Assembly: GCF_902498805.1 (NCBI RefSeq)
Contig: NZ_LR701573.1
Span: 62,001-126,000 of the forward strand
Reading direction: 5' to 3'
Origin: Imperialibacter sp. EC-SDR9
GTDB taxonomy: Bacteria; Bacteroidota; Bacteroidia; Cytophagales; Cyclobacteriaceae
DNA: 64,000 bases
Of the stretch, positions 55,212-64,000 are shown piece by piece. A program made the translations under genes and the position numbers. Under the pieces are notes generated by a model. That model was given only the letters and a program-made list of their open reading frames with translations. It did not search any database and was not told the DNA's origin. Position 1 is the stretch's first letter; each line of letters starts with the position of its first letter.

Positions 55212-55676
55212 ATGAATTACATAGGAATAGATGAAGATGTTGCTGCGAGTGAAGTAAAGGCTTTGAACAGTTTGCTTGCCAGCTATCAGGTGTTCTATCA
55301 AAATCTCCGAGGCTTTCACTGGAACATCAAAGGTGAGAAGTTCTTTGGGCTGCATGAAAAATTTGAAGAATACTACACAGCCGCCGCAGAAGACGTAGAC
55401 GCAATTGCTGAAAGAATTCTCACAATTGGCGGTGTGCCTTTGCACTCTATCAGTCAGTATCTGAAGGAGAGCAAAATCAGAGAGGTGACTGAAGTAAGCG
55501 AGGCAAGAACTGCTGTTGAGAGCATTCTTGAGCAGTATATCGAGCTTGTGAATTTGGAAAGGCCTATTCTGGATCAGAGTGCCGAAGCGAATGATGAAGG
55601 CACTAACTCTCTGATATCCGACTTGCTGGCCAAACAGGAAAAGACGATTTGGATGCTTAGTAGCTGGTTGAGGTAA
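55212..55676 (+). CDS. dps: Dps-family DNA-protecting ferritin-like protein
   Basis: 154 aa four-helix bundle. The ferroxidase ligands lie in NLRGFHWNIKG (His), FFGLHEKFEEYYTAAAEDVD (His, Glu, Asp) as in Dps. There is no extended Lys-rich N-terminus, so DNA binding may be weak. It oxidises iron with peroxide and forms dodecamers. A strong terminator shared with the convergent htrA gene follows. Confidence 0.94.
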   Translation: MNYIGIDEDVAASEVKALNSLLASYQVFYQNLRGFHWNIKGEKFFGLHEKFEEYYTAAAEDVDAIAERILTIGGVPLHSISQYLKESKIREVTEVSEARTAVESILEQYIELVNLERPILDQSAEANDEGTNSLISDLLAKQEKTIWMLSSWLR

Positions 55677-55696
55677 AAGGCTGGGGTAAGGTGTTC

Positions 55697-55733
55697 AAAA
55701 AAAAAGGGTTCATGCCAAGTGAACCCTTTTTTT
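55697..55733. terminator. Bidirectional terminator between dps and htrA
   Basis: A run of A, then GGGTTC, 9-nt loop, GAACCC and a run of T. It can serve both convergent genes. Confidence 0.9.
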
Positions 55734-55757
55734 GTTTAATAAAGCGATCTAAGGCTA

Positions 55758-57224
55758 CTACCAGCCTATGCCGTAGAAGGCCTCGGTGCCGTCGGGGTAC
55801 ACACCTTCAATCAGTGTGCCACCTCTCTTATTGGCCATCACTCTTGCCAAATCCTGAATATTTCTGATAGTGGTTTTGTCGATATTGGTGATGATGAACC
55901 CGGCACGAACACCGGCTTCTTTCCATTTACCGTCATTCACCTCTGTTGCTTTGGCGCCGCCTTCAATTTGCAGCTTCTGTAGCTCTTCCCTGCTCACATC
56001 TGTAAAGTTGCTTCCTTCTATTGAGAAGGCGCTTCTGGCTTCCACAACCTCGATGGAATCAGACGTGCTTTTCAGCGTTACCTTCACGGTATTTTCTTTA
56101 CCATCTCTTATGTAACCAACTTCCACTTTGTCGCCAGGTCTTTTAACTGCAATCTTTTCTTGCAGCTTGGCTACGTTGTCAACCGTCTTCCCATCAATGG
56201 CAACAATCACGTCGCCTTTTTCCAGACCGGCATCAGCAGCGCCGCTGTTGGGATTAACATTTTCAATGGAGATGCCCTTCAGTACATTGAGTCCCCTTGC
56301 TTCGGCCAGCGCAGAATTCACATCTACAATGTTTACCCCTAGCAGGGCTCTCTGAACCACGCCATATTCCTTCAAATCATCCATTACCTTCTTTACCAGA
56401 GTTGTGGGCACAGCGAAGGAATACCCCGAATAGGAGCCGGTGTGGGTAGCGATGGCCGTGTTGATGCCAACAAGCTCGCCCCTGAGGTTGACCAGCGCTC
56501 CACCGCTATTGCCCGGGTTGACGGCTGCATCTGTCTGTATGAACGACTCGATTTGCAGGTTTCTATTGCTGGGGTCACGAAGTATATTGATGTTTCTGCC
56601 GGTGGCGCTCACAATACCAGCCGTTACAGTTGACCTAAACTCGAAAGGATTACCAATGGCCAGTACCCACTCGCCGACATTGATATGCTCTGAGCTCCCA
56701 AACTTAACGAAGGGAAGGTTTTTGCCCTCAATTTTCAATAGTGCTAAGTCAGTTGTTGGGTCAGTACCCACTACCTTGGCATCGAAAGTTCTGTTGTCAT
56801 TCAAAAGCACTTCCACCTCTGATGCATTTTCCACCACGTGGTTATTGGTCACGATATAGCCATTATCGGATATAATCACACCTGAGCCGCTGGCACCTGA
56901 TGGAGCCCTTTGCCCCCTGTTACCAAAAAAGTCTTGAAAGTACTGGTCAAATTGATTGTTGCTGGCAGTGGGTGTAGAGGTGTATTTTGACCTGATATGC
57001 ACCACACCTGGCGTGGCTGCTTTGGCAGCATACACAAAATTAAGTCCTTCCGGCACTACCACGCTTGTGGTGTCAAGGAAATTGGAGAACCTTACATTCT
57101 GACGGTCTTCGAACGATGAAAACTCATCATTCTGATTGTTTAGCAGTTGATACCCGCCTATAGCTATCATCGCACTCAAAAGAGAGGAGAATAGCATCGC
57201 TACATAAATTTGTCTTTTATTCAT
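55758..57224 (-). CDS. DegP/HtrA-type periplasmic serine protease-chaperone
   Basis: 488 aa. An N-terminal membrane anchor or signal (residues 8-28) is followed by the trypsin-like domain with H129 (TNNHVVEN), D159 (TDPTTDLALL) and S240 (NPGNSGGALV), and two PDZ domains (about 290-390 and 405-488). It degrades or refolds envelope proteins. The first PDZ carries the carboxylate loop (GAADAGLEKGDVI). No sigma-E-like promoter was identified upstream. Confidence 0.95.
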   Translation of the reverse strand: MNKRQIYVAMLFSSLLSAMIAIGGYQLLNNQNDEFSSFEDRQNVRFSNFLDTTSVVVPEGLNFVYAAKAATPGVVHIRSKYTSTPTASNNQFDQYFQDFFGNRGQRAPSGASGSGVIISDNGYIVTNNHVVENASEVEVLLNDNRTFDAKVVGTDPTTDLALLKIEGKNLPFVKFGSSEHINVGEWVLAIGNPFEFRSTVTAGIVSATGRNINILRDPSNRNLQIESFIQTDAAVNPGNSGGALVNLRGELVGINTAIATHTGSYSGYSFAVPTTLVKKVMDDLKEYGVVQRALLGVNIVDVNSALAEARGLNVLKGISIENVNPNSGAADAGLEKGDVIVAIDGKTVDNVAKLQEKIAVKRPGDKVEVGYIRDGKENTVKVTLKSTSDSIEVVEARSAFSIEGSNFTDVSREELQKLQIEGGAKATEVNDGKWKEAGVRAGFIITNIDKTTIRNIQDLARVMANKRGGTLIEGVYPDGTEAFYGIGW

Positions 57225-57469
57225 AACTCGGTTTTTTTTAGTCAGTTAACACTAGTGTAACGAAATAGGATCGTCTGTGATGCTACGTTAACGTTTTTTA
57301 ACAGGCATTGTGTTCCGCTAGCTAAAATAGCAGATTGTTGGCACAAAAAATTATATGAGTGAATACGGAAAATATGGCCGCTGTTTTTGCACAATTAAAA
57401 TGAACCTGCTAATATTGCATTCCCATTTGACGAGCCTCTCTTTTGGTAAGTTAATTGGAACCAGAAAAT

Positions 57470-57543
57470 TCCTCCTTAGCTCAGCTGGTTAGAGCATCTG
57501 ACTGTTAATCAGAGGGTCCTTGGTTCGAGCCCAAGAGGAGGAG
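57470..57543 (+). tRNA. tRNA-Asn (anticodon GTT)
   Basis: The acceptor stem TCCTCCT pairs with AGGAGGA, the D arm is AGCTCAGCTGGTTAGAGC, the anticodon stem-loop is CTGACTGTTAATCAG, and the T arm has GGTTCGAGCC. 74 nt, discriminator G, CCA not encoded. A TTTG-N20-TAATATTG promoter may lie at 57386-57417. Confidence 0.97.
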
Positions 57544-57550
57544 CGGAAGT

Positions 57551-57580
57551 AAAAAAGCCATCAGAAGTGATGGCTTTTTT
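57551..57580 (+). terminator. Rho-independent terminator of tRNA-Asn
   Basis: A6, stem GCCATCA / TGATGGC with a 4-nt loop, then T6. The same block recurs 149 bp downstream. Confidence 0.88.
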
Positions 57581-57626
57581 TGTTGAGCTGCCTGATTGGT
57601 CTTTGAGGTACTAGTCGGTTTTAGTG

Positions 57627-57730
57627 TAGCATCTGACTTTTAATTGGAGGGTACTTGCGGTTCGTCGCACGATTCGAGCCCAAGAGGAGGAGCGGAAGTA
57701 AAAAAGCCATCAGAAGTGATGGCTTTTTTG
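57627..57730 (+). pseudogene. Degenerate partial copy of tRNA-Asn with duplicated terminator
   Basis: From GCATCTGACT the sequence repeats the anticodon arm (with T for G in GTT), then has a 13-bp insertion before the T arm. From TTCGAGCCCAAGAGGAGGAGC through the terminator hairpin (57706-57723) it is identical to the first copy. The 5' half is missing, so it cannot fold as a tRNA. It looks like an attachment-site duplication or tandem duplication that has partly decayed. Confidence 0.85.
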
Positions 57731-58021
57731 CGTTTACGGTGCTCGTTGTCCATGCTAGCGAAGTATTTTATGGGATCAAGCAATATTTCTGGGGATTGTT
57801 TTTTTTGCAAGAGTATCTTCTCATTACATAAAGAAGCAAAAGGTCCAAGCGGGACGCATTGAACCAGTTTTGCTTCTTTATTGTCTATCGTTCGCCAATT
57901 GGTACAACGTTATTTCAGAGTCTTACTCCACAGATTTTCCGCTTGATCCATTTTATGGACTCCGAAATACGTTCTATCTTACTCGGCAGTTTTCTTCAGG
58001 AAAACTTTTTATATTTGACAG
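57731..58021 (+). other. 291-bp region before HigB with no recognisable gene
   Basis: Short open frames occur but look non-coding (rare-residue composition, no homology recognised). It holds the HigBA promoter region and may be remnant of the inserted element. Confidence 0.5.
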
Positions 58022-58333
58022 GTGTTCAATGTCATAACAAGAAGGACCCTGCTGGAGTACACAGAAAAATACCCATTGGCTGCGACAGCGCTATTCGAGT
58101 GGTATCATGAATTAGTGAAAGCTGATTTTGAAAGCTTTAATGACTTGAAGAATGTGTATGCCAATGCCAGCTTGGTCGGAGATGATCGGGTCGTGTTTAA
58201 CATAATGGGGAATAAATACAGACTTGTCGTCCGCATTATATTTGAGTTTAAGGTGATCCAAGTCAAGTGGTTTGGCACTCATGCCGAATATGACAAAATA
58301 GATGTAGCAACTGTACAATTTAAAAAGAAATAG
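58022..58333 (+). CDS. higB: HigB-type mRNA interferase toxin
   Basis: 103 aa from GTG 58022. The motif EKYPLAATALFEWYHELVKA, DRVVFNIMGNKYRLVVRIIF and VKWFGTHAEYDKIDV match the HigB_toxin family (RelE superfamily), in which the C-terminal H-x-x-Y-D-K-I-D is conserved. It would cleave ribosome-bound mRNA. It is one base from the antitoxin gene, and toxin-first order is typical of higBA. Confidence 0.88.
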   Translation: MFNVITRRTLLEYTEKYPLAATALFEWYHELVKADFESFNDLKNVYANASLVGDDRVVFNIMGNKYRLVVRIIFEFKVIQVKWFGTHAEYDKIDVATVQFKKK

Positions 58334-58334
58334 G

Positions 58335-58691
58335 ATGGAACTGGCGGTGATAAAAAACGAAGCTGAATACGAAGCTTATCTTGAATGGGTGGATGAAATG
58401 TTTGACAAAAAAGTTGCTCCAGATTCCCCTGTCGGTAAAAAGGTGGAAGTTGCTTTGCTCCTTATTAAGCAGTTTGAAGACGAACACTTTCCAGTCCCAT
58501 TACCTGACCCGATAGATGCGATCAGGTTAAAAATGTCAGAGCTAGGCCTCCGGAATAAAGACCTGGTAGGAAAGTATGGGAGCAAAGGTCATGTTTCCTC
58601 ACTTTTGAACAAACGAAAGCCTTTAACCCTGGAATTGGCTAAGCTATTTCACAAGGAATTCAATATCCCGGCGGAGGTTCTGTTATCCTAA
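58335..58691 (+). CDS. higA: HigA-type antitoxin with helix-turn-helix
   Basis: 118 aa. The N-terminal half (MELAVIKNEAEYEAYLEWVD) is the acidic toxin-binding part; the C-terminal half carries an XRE-like helix-turn-helix (RLKMSELGLRNKDLVGKYGS, GHVSSLLNKRKPLTLELAKL). It neutralises HigB and likely represses the operon. Only one base separates the genes. Confidence 0.88.
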   Translation: MELAVIKNEAEYEAYLEWVDEMFDKKVAPDSPVGKKVEVALLLIKQFEDEHFPVPLPDPIDAIRLKMSELGLRNKDLVGKYGSKGHVSSLLNKRKPLTLELAKLFHKEFNIPAEVLLS

Positions 58692-58721
58692 AACCTGAAT
58701 ACTGATTTGTTGATGAGTTAT

Positions 58722-59387
58722 TCAATCAAGCTCCTTAATCCTGATACTCCTGAAATACAATTCTGAGCCGTGGCCTAAAAAGCCAATGTAACCTTTCTTG
58801 TTTTTTAGACCTGGGTGCTCTTTATGATCCATGGTGCCGTCTTTGCTGGCCTCGGCGATATCTCCATCCACAATCACTTCGCCATTCAGGGTCACCTTCA
58901 CCTTGTTTCCCTTTACCTCGACTTCTTCGTAGTTCCACTCGCCGACAGGTTTTAGAAAACCTTTTTTAGCCGGAATAACACCGTATACAGAGCCATGGTA
59001 TTGATAGGGCTGAAGCTTGGAGTACATTTCGGCAGTGTTGTCTAATATCTGCAGCTCCATGCCTACATAAGCAGCATCACCTTCCAGCGGTGTGCGAATG
59101 CCCAGGCCGTTGTTGGCGTCAGGTGTTAGCTTGAACTCAAAACGGAAAATGAAATCTCCGTATTCCTTTTCAGTATAAAGATTGCCGCTTCCACCTGCAT
59201 CTGTTTTCACTGCAATAGTGCCGTTTTCGGCCACGTAATCTTGCTTATTGCCTACCCAACCAGACAGGTCTTTTCCATTAAAAAGGAGCATATAGCCATC
59301 CTTTTTTTCTTCTTTGGTGAGTTTGTTTTGGGCAAATGAAGCGGTGCTGAAAGCAGCAATAGCCAGAAATAGTGCTAATCTTTTCAT
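58722..59387 (-). CDS. DUF1080 (3-keto-disaccharide hydrolase-like) secreted protein
   Basis: 221 aa from ATG 59387 (signal peptide MKRLALFLAIAAFSTASFAQ). The DUF1080 concanavalin-like jelly roll is recognised by GYMLLFNGKDLSGWVGNKQD, FRFEFKLTPDANNGLGIRTP, MELQILDN and GYIGFLGHGSELYFRSIRIK. The family contains 3-ketoglycoside hydrolases. It lies 20 bp downstream of the GH130 gene and acts in periplasm, presumably on the same glycans. Confidence 0.87.
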   Translation of the reverse strand: MKRLALFLAIAAFSTASFAQNKLTKEEKKDGYMLLFNGKDLSGWVGNKQDYVAENGTIAVKTDAGGSGNLYTEKEYGDFIFRFEFKLTPDANNGLGIRTPLEGDAAYVGMELQILDNTAEMYSKLQPYQYHGSVYGVIPAKKGFLKPVGEWNYEEVEVKGNKVKVTLNGEVIVDGDIAEASKDGTMDHKEHPGLKNKKGYIGFLGHGSELYFRSIRIKELD

Positions 59388-59406
59388 CGTCGGATTTATT
59401 AGATTT

Positions 59407-60513
59407 TTATTCACTTACCGCTGCTGCGATTTTTGAGTCAGCGGTTCCGTAATATAAGTACCATTTGCCTTTGAAATTCACTAACCCTTCCAGAAAACAC
59501 ACATTGTTTACCTGACCGGTGATTTCATAGTCCTTATCGGGTGTCATAAAGTAATCGTCGGAGCGGCTTACCACCTTCGAGGGGTCGTTGATGTCAAAAA
59601 GAATCTGTCCTGCGGAGTAGGTGCCGTCTGCCAAATCAGCCGTCCGGTTTTCTCCATAATTTCTGCTGTTGTAGATGAGGAGAATGCCCTGTTCGGTTAC
59701 GAAAGCCTGTGGGCCAGGCTCTACCAGATCGCTGTCAAACTTGCCCGGTCTGGGGCCGAATATGGGCATCAGCTTGTAGTCGGTAACACCTGCCGCATCA
59801 TCTGTTACCGGCGTCCAGTTGATGAGGTCGTCGGACCAGGCCAGGTAAATGTTGGTGTCGCCCCAGTACATCCAGTACTTGCCATTGATTTTGGTAGCGA
59901 CAAATTTATCGCCCTCCCTTTTTGTCACTATAGCACCTGATTTCGACCAAAGGTCGAGGAACTTCCCGTTTTCGGTCGATTGAAAGACCGGCCCGTATTT
60001 TGTCCAGCGCACCAGATCCTTAGAGGAAGCCACCAGCAGTCGTGCTACTTCGCCATCGTAAGCTGTGTAGGTCATAAAGTAGGTGCCGTCGTTACTTTCT
60101 ACAATCCTGGGGTCTTCGCAGCCACCTTCCCACTCGTATTTGCTTTGATCATCATTTTCGGGGTAGAAAATGGGGGCTGGCATCCTTTCGAAGTGAATAC
60201 CATCATCGCTGACGGCCAATCCAATGCGGGAAGTGCCTGCGTATTTCCCGATCCTGTCTTCGGCTCGGTAGAGCAGGTGCACTTGCCCATTTCTTACCAG
60301 CGCCGTGGGGTTGAATACGTCCTTTGCTTCCCAATACACACTGTCCATTCTTACCGGACAGAAAAAAGTTGTGCTATCGAGAGCAGTTAAGATGGGGTTG
60401 GCGTCGTCCTGTTTGACAAAGGGGCCAATCTGCCAGGGGGTAGTCGGCTGATCGGAGGTGCAGCCGGCGAATAGAAGGTGTCCAAGAACGAATAGGATCA
60501 GAATTCTTTTCAT
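59407..60513 (-). CDS. GH130-family glycoside lipoprotein
   Basis: 368 aa from ATG 60513 (MKRILILFVLGHLLFAGC, lipobox). Five-bladed propeller typical of GH130/GH43-like enzymes: WEAKDVFNPTALVRNGQVHL, RIGLAVSDDGIHFERM, EGGCEDPRIVE and GKWYLYYGTADSKIAA. GH130 includes mannoside phosphorylases and beta-1,2-mannosidases; extracytoplasmic location favours hydrolysis over phosphorolysis. It is co-transcribed with the DUF1080 gene. Confidence 0.82.
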   Translation of the reverse strand: MKRILILFVLGHLLFAGCTSDQPTTPWQIGPFVKQDDANPILTALDSTTFFCPVRMDSVYWEAKDVFNPTALVRNGQVHLLYRAEDRIGKYAGTSRIGLAVSDDGIHFERMPAPIFYPENDDQSKYEWEGGCEDPRIVESNDGTYFMTYTAYDGEVARLLVASSKDLVRWTKYGPVFQSTENGKFLDLWSKSGAIVTKREGDKFVATKINGKYWMYWGDTNIYLAWSDDLINWTPVTDDAAGVTDYKLMPIFGPRPGKFDSDLVEPGPQAFVTEQGILLIYNSRNYGENRTADLADGTYSAGQILFDINDPSKVVSRSDDYFMTPDKDYEITGQVNNVCFLEGLVNFKGKWYLYYGTADSKIAAAVSE

Positions 60514-60631
60514 GAGGAAGTAGGTAAGTATAATGTATTGATAAAAGTAGTCTAAATAGTTAACACTCATTTTGAATGCCGGGGCAATGGCGCAACAGCC
60601 CCAGAAGTGGCCTCCGAGGCCTGTTAAAACG

Positions 60632-60669
60632 AAAAAAGCCCCTGACAACAAGGGCTGTCAGAGGCTTTT
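60632..60669 (-). terminator. Rho-independent terminator of atpDC
   Basis: Minus strand: AAAAGCCTCTGACA, 8-nt loop, TGTCAGGGGCTTTTTT, with one mismatch in the stem. Confidence 0.85.
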
Positions 60670-60687
60670 ATTATTTGCTTTGATGAT

Positions 60688-60930
60688 CTATTCCACAGAT
60701 TCCGCCAGAACAATCACATGATTGTTTCTTACCTCCACCACGCCACCATCAACTATAAGGATTTTTGATCCCTCTTTGGTTTTGTAGATTAAATCCCCCT
60801 TCGCCAAAGAGCTGATAATAGGTGCGTGATTGTTCAGCACCTGAAACGAGCCGTCGCTGCCAGGGAAGGTAGCAGCATCAACTTCTCCTTCAAACACTTT
60901 ACGATCGGGTGTGATAATTTCCAAATACAT
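60688..60930 (-). CDS. atpC: ATP synthase epsilon subunit, N-terminal domain only
   Basis: 80 aa against ~135 usually. Beta-sandwich domain is complete (LEIITPDRKVFEGEVDAATF, GSFQVLNNHAPIISSL, VDGGVVEVRNNHVIVLAE). The C-terminal helical hairpin that can inhibit the F1 motor is absent. It follows atpD by 16 bp. Central-stalk coupling is retained but the inhibitory function would be lost. Confidence 0.94.
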   Translation of the reverse strand: MYLEIITPDRKVFEGEVDAATFPGSDGSFQVLNNHAPIISSLAKGDLIYKTKEGSKILIVDGGVVEVRNNHVIVLAESVE

Positions 60931-60946
60931 GTTCTACAGTTTCAGA

Positions 60947-62485
<1,539 letters not shown>

Positions 62486-62505
62486 TCACTTTGAATTTCG
62501 AAGTG

Positions 62506-62536
62506 CAAAATTAAACCAATAATCCTTTAAAGCCAA
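62506..62536 (-). promoter_or_regulatory. Bacteroidota-type promoter of atpDC
   Basis: Minus strand: TTG (62536-62534), 20-bp spacer, TAATTTTG (62513-62506), 48 bp before the atpD start. Confidence 0.68.
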
Positions 62537-62635
62537 GTTTGATTTCCATCTTGATTCCAAAGAATTTGAATTCTTTTCAGCTTATGCGTGAACCACTTAG
62601 AATGAGGCTTCGAGAGGCGATTTTGTCTTTCTCAA

Positions 62636-63862
62636 CTAAACTTTCAAAACGATGCGAAACGTGGTTCCTTTGTCCAGCTCAGATGATTTAACAAAAATCT
62701 TTCCGGTGTGATAATTTTCAATAATTCGTTTCACCAGTGTAAGCCCAAGTCCCCAGCCTCTTTTCTTGGAAGTGTAGCCGGGTTGGAATACCGAACCGAT
62801 TTTTGATTTGGGAATTCCTTTTCCCGTGTCGCTGATGTCGACCATTACCTTGCCCTCGTTGGCTTTCAGGATTTTGATTTCGATGGTGCCTGTACCACTC
62901 ATGGCATCCACGGCATTTTTGCAGAGGTTTTCCACTACCCAGGCAAACAGGGGCTTATTAATGTCGGCTTTGATATCTTTGTTCGGGAAGGCGCTGAGAA
63001 TAAACTTTACCCGGGTGGAAACTCTTTTTTGCAGATAATTGATGGTTTCCTCTAAGGCGTCGTAGAGGTTTTCTTCGTTGAGCTGCGGTACCGAACCAAT
63101 ATTTGAAAACCTGGAGGTGATCATTTCCAGCCTTTCGATGTCTTTGTTGAGCTCGGGGATAATGTCCGAATCTTTGAAGCGATCATCTGTTTTGAAATAT
63201 TCCACCCATGCCATGAGCGAGGAGAGTGGCGTGCCCAGCTGATGGGCTGTTTCTTTGGCCAGGCCCACCCACACCCTATTTTGCTCGGCCGAGCGGGAAG
63301 AGTTGAAGGCGATGTAGGCGATAAGCCCGAAGAGGAAAATGACCGTTAGCTGAATATAGGGGTAATAGGTCAGCTGCTTGAGAAGGTCTGAGTTTTGGTA
63401 GTAAATATAGTTGTAGCCCGTAATTTCGTAGTTCTTGTTTTTGTTACGCAGTGTAACCACGATAGGCTCATGGTCTTTCTCCATGTCCTTGAGTGTTTCT
63501 GCCAGGATTCTTATTCGCTCTCTTTCCGTTTTTGCTTCGTCAGCTTTTTTAACATTTTTTGATTGAGACGGTATCCCAAACTCGTCGGCGATGATGACCG
63601 GGATGGAGTTATTGGCTACAATGATTTCATCAAAAATGAACGTGAGGTTAGCTTCTCCATCTTCGTTGGCGGTGTACTCCAGCGTGTTAGCAAAAAGGTC
63701 GATCAGCCGCTTTTCCCGATCCTTAAGGCTCTCAACAACTATGTTGGTGTAGTAGATAGACCCAATGCTGATCAGGATGGCAATTAAAACCACTACCCAT
63801 TTGAAATTGGAGTTGTCCTTATAAAATTCAAGGGTAGTGGCTTCTTTCAGGGGGTACTGCAT
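62636..63862 (-). CDS. Sensor histidine kinase with periplasmic domain
   Basis: 408 aa. Two membrane helices (about 18-40 and 170-192) flank a ~130-residue extracytoplasmic sensor. The kinase core has KETAHQLGTPLSSL (phospho-His), N box (ENLCKNAVDAM), DTGKGIPKS and GWGLGLTLVKRI. No HAMP linker is evident. No response regulator is in the neighbouring sequence. The H box variant HQLGTP is common in Bacteroidota kinases. Confidence 0.9.
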   Translation of the reverse strand: MQYPLKEATTLEFYKDNSNFKWVVVLIAILISIGSIYYTNIVVESLKDREKRLIDLFANTLEYTANEDGEANLTFIFDEIIVANNSIPVIIADEFGIPSQSKNVKKADEAKTERERIRILAETLKDMEKDHEPIVVTLRNKNKNYEITGYNYIYYQNSDLLKQLTYYPYIQLTVIFLFGLIAYIAFNSSRSAEQNRVWVGLAKETAHQLGTPLSSLMAWVEYFKTDDRFKDSDIIPELNKDIERLEMITSRFSNIGSVPQLNEENLYDALEETINYLQKRVSTRVKFILSAFPNKDIKADINKPLFAWVVENLCKNAVDAMSGTGTIEIKILKANEGKVMVDISDTGKGIPKSKIGSVFQPGYTSKKRGWGLGLTLVKRIIENYHTGKIFVKSSELDKGTTFRIVLKV

Positions 63863-63925
63863 TCCGAATATCTTTGACTATAAGTGAAAGCTAAGATACG
63901 GGAAATTTGAGCAGATATTGTCTTG

Positions 63926-64000
63926 CTAATTTTTCATCATAAACCATTTGGCCAGCACTTTGTAATTCACTTTGGTGCCATGCATGAGAATGCCCACCCT
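63926..64000 (-). CDS. C-terminal fragment of an unidentified protein
   Basis: The last 24 residues (ending in AKWFMMKN and a TAG stop) of a frame that runs off the right edge on the minus strand. Too short to assign. It is the upstream neighbour of the sensor kinase, 63 bp away. Confidence 0.5.
   Translation of the reverse strand, partial: RVGILMHGTKVNYKVLAKWFMMKN

Noticed and set aside
57644-58110. Two open frames (57644-57862 and 57859-58110) before HigB
   Set aside because: The first overlaps the decayed tRNA copy, the second runs into higB; residue composition is not coding-like.

Overview
The window looks like chromosomal DNA from a Bacteroidota bacterium, most likely of the Cytophagales group (Fulvivirga/Imperialibacter-like). 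This rests on several signs: promoters of the TTTG-N18-21-TAnnTTTG type, almost no Shine-Dalgarno sequences, a short ATP synthase epsilon in an atpDC pair, a DnaJ with one zinc centre, a DUF4834 protein, a PadR plus large FtsX-type permease pair, and a bacterial geranylgeranylglyceryl-phosphate synthase. Gene density is high and most genes are housekeeping. No phage, insertion sequence, rRNA or CRISPR array was seen.

Layout. 1-1.75 kb: end of a flippase-like membrane protein, an RfaE2-type nucleotidyltransferase and a membrane zinc peptidase. 1.8-4.8 kb: acyl-CoA dehydrogenase, AraC regulator, GGGP synthase. 4.9-9.6 kb: two small membrane proteins, then a phosphate-uptake cluster made of a frameshifted Na/Pi cotransporter, an OprO/P-type porin and a divergent PiT-like permease. 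The last two have 11-bp-periodic TTAACA-type direct repeats (Pho-box-like) in front of them. 9.6-15.5 kb (minus): M20 amidohydrolase, SPOR lipoprotein, secA, dapF. 15.6-19.1 kb (minus): rpsP-rimM-trmD-rplS, with a LacI-type regulator inserted between trmD and rplS. 19.4-25 kb: 2-oxoglutarate dehydrogenase E1-E2-E3 operon. 25-34 kb: a carB lacking its allosteric domain, DUF4834, an outer-membrane protein, accD, nqrF, and an arginase-fold protein that has lost metal ligands.

34-42.5 kb: small unknown proteins, SMP-30 lipoprotein, upp, an M42 peptidase, then hpt-adk-obgE and grpE-dnaJ (nucleotide salvage, ribosome assembly, chaperones). 42.5-51 kb: a secreted protein and a signalling block with three sensor kinases and one NarL-type response regulator, followed by a tandem repeat and a small secreted repeat protein. 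51-57 kb: FtsX permease with its PadR repressor and a perfect inverted-repeat operator, inorganic pyrophosphatase, Dps, HtrA.

57.4-58.7 kb: tRNA-Asn whose 3' part and terminator are duplicated in decayed form, followed by a HigBA toxin-antitoxin pair. This is the only clear accessory island. 58.7-64 kb (minus): DUF1080 and GH130 carbohydrate genes, atpC-atpD, a sensor kinase and the end of one more gene.

The most interesting items for follow-up are the putative Pho regulon with the unusual PiT-like permease, the tRNA-Asn/HigBA scar, the arginase-fold protein with missing metal ligands, and the small KGPxxKN repeat protein beside the two-component system. I did not find a clearly new multi-gene system.
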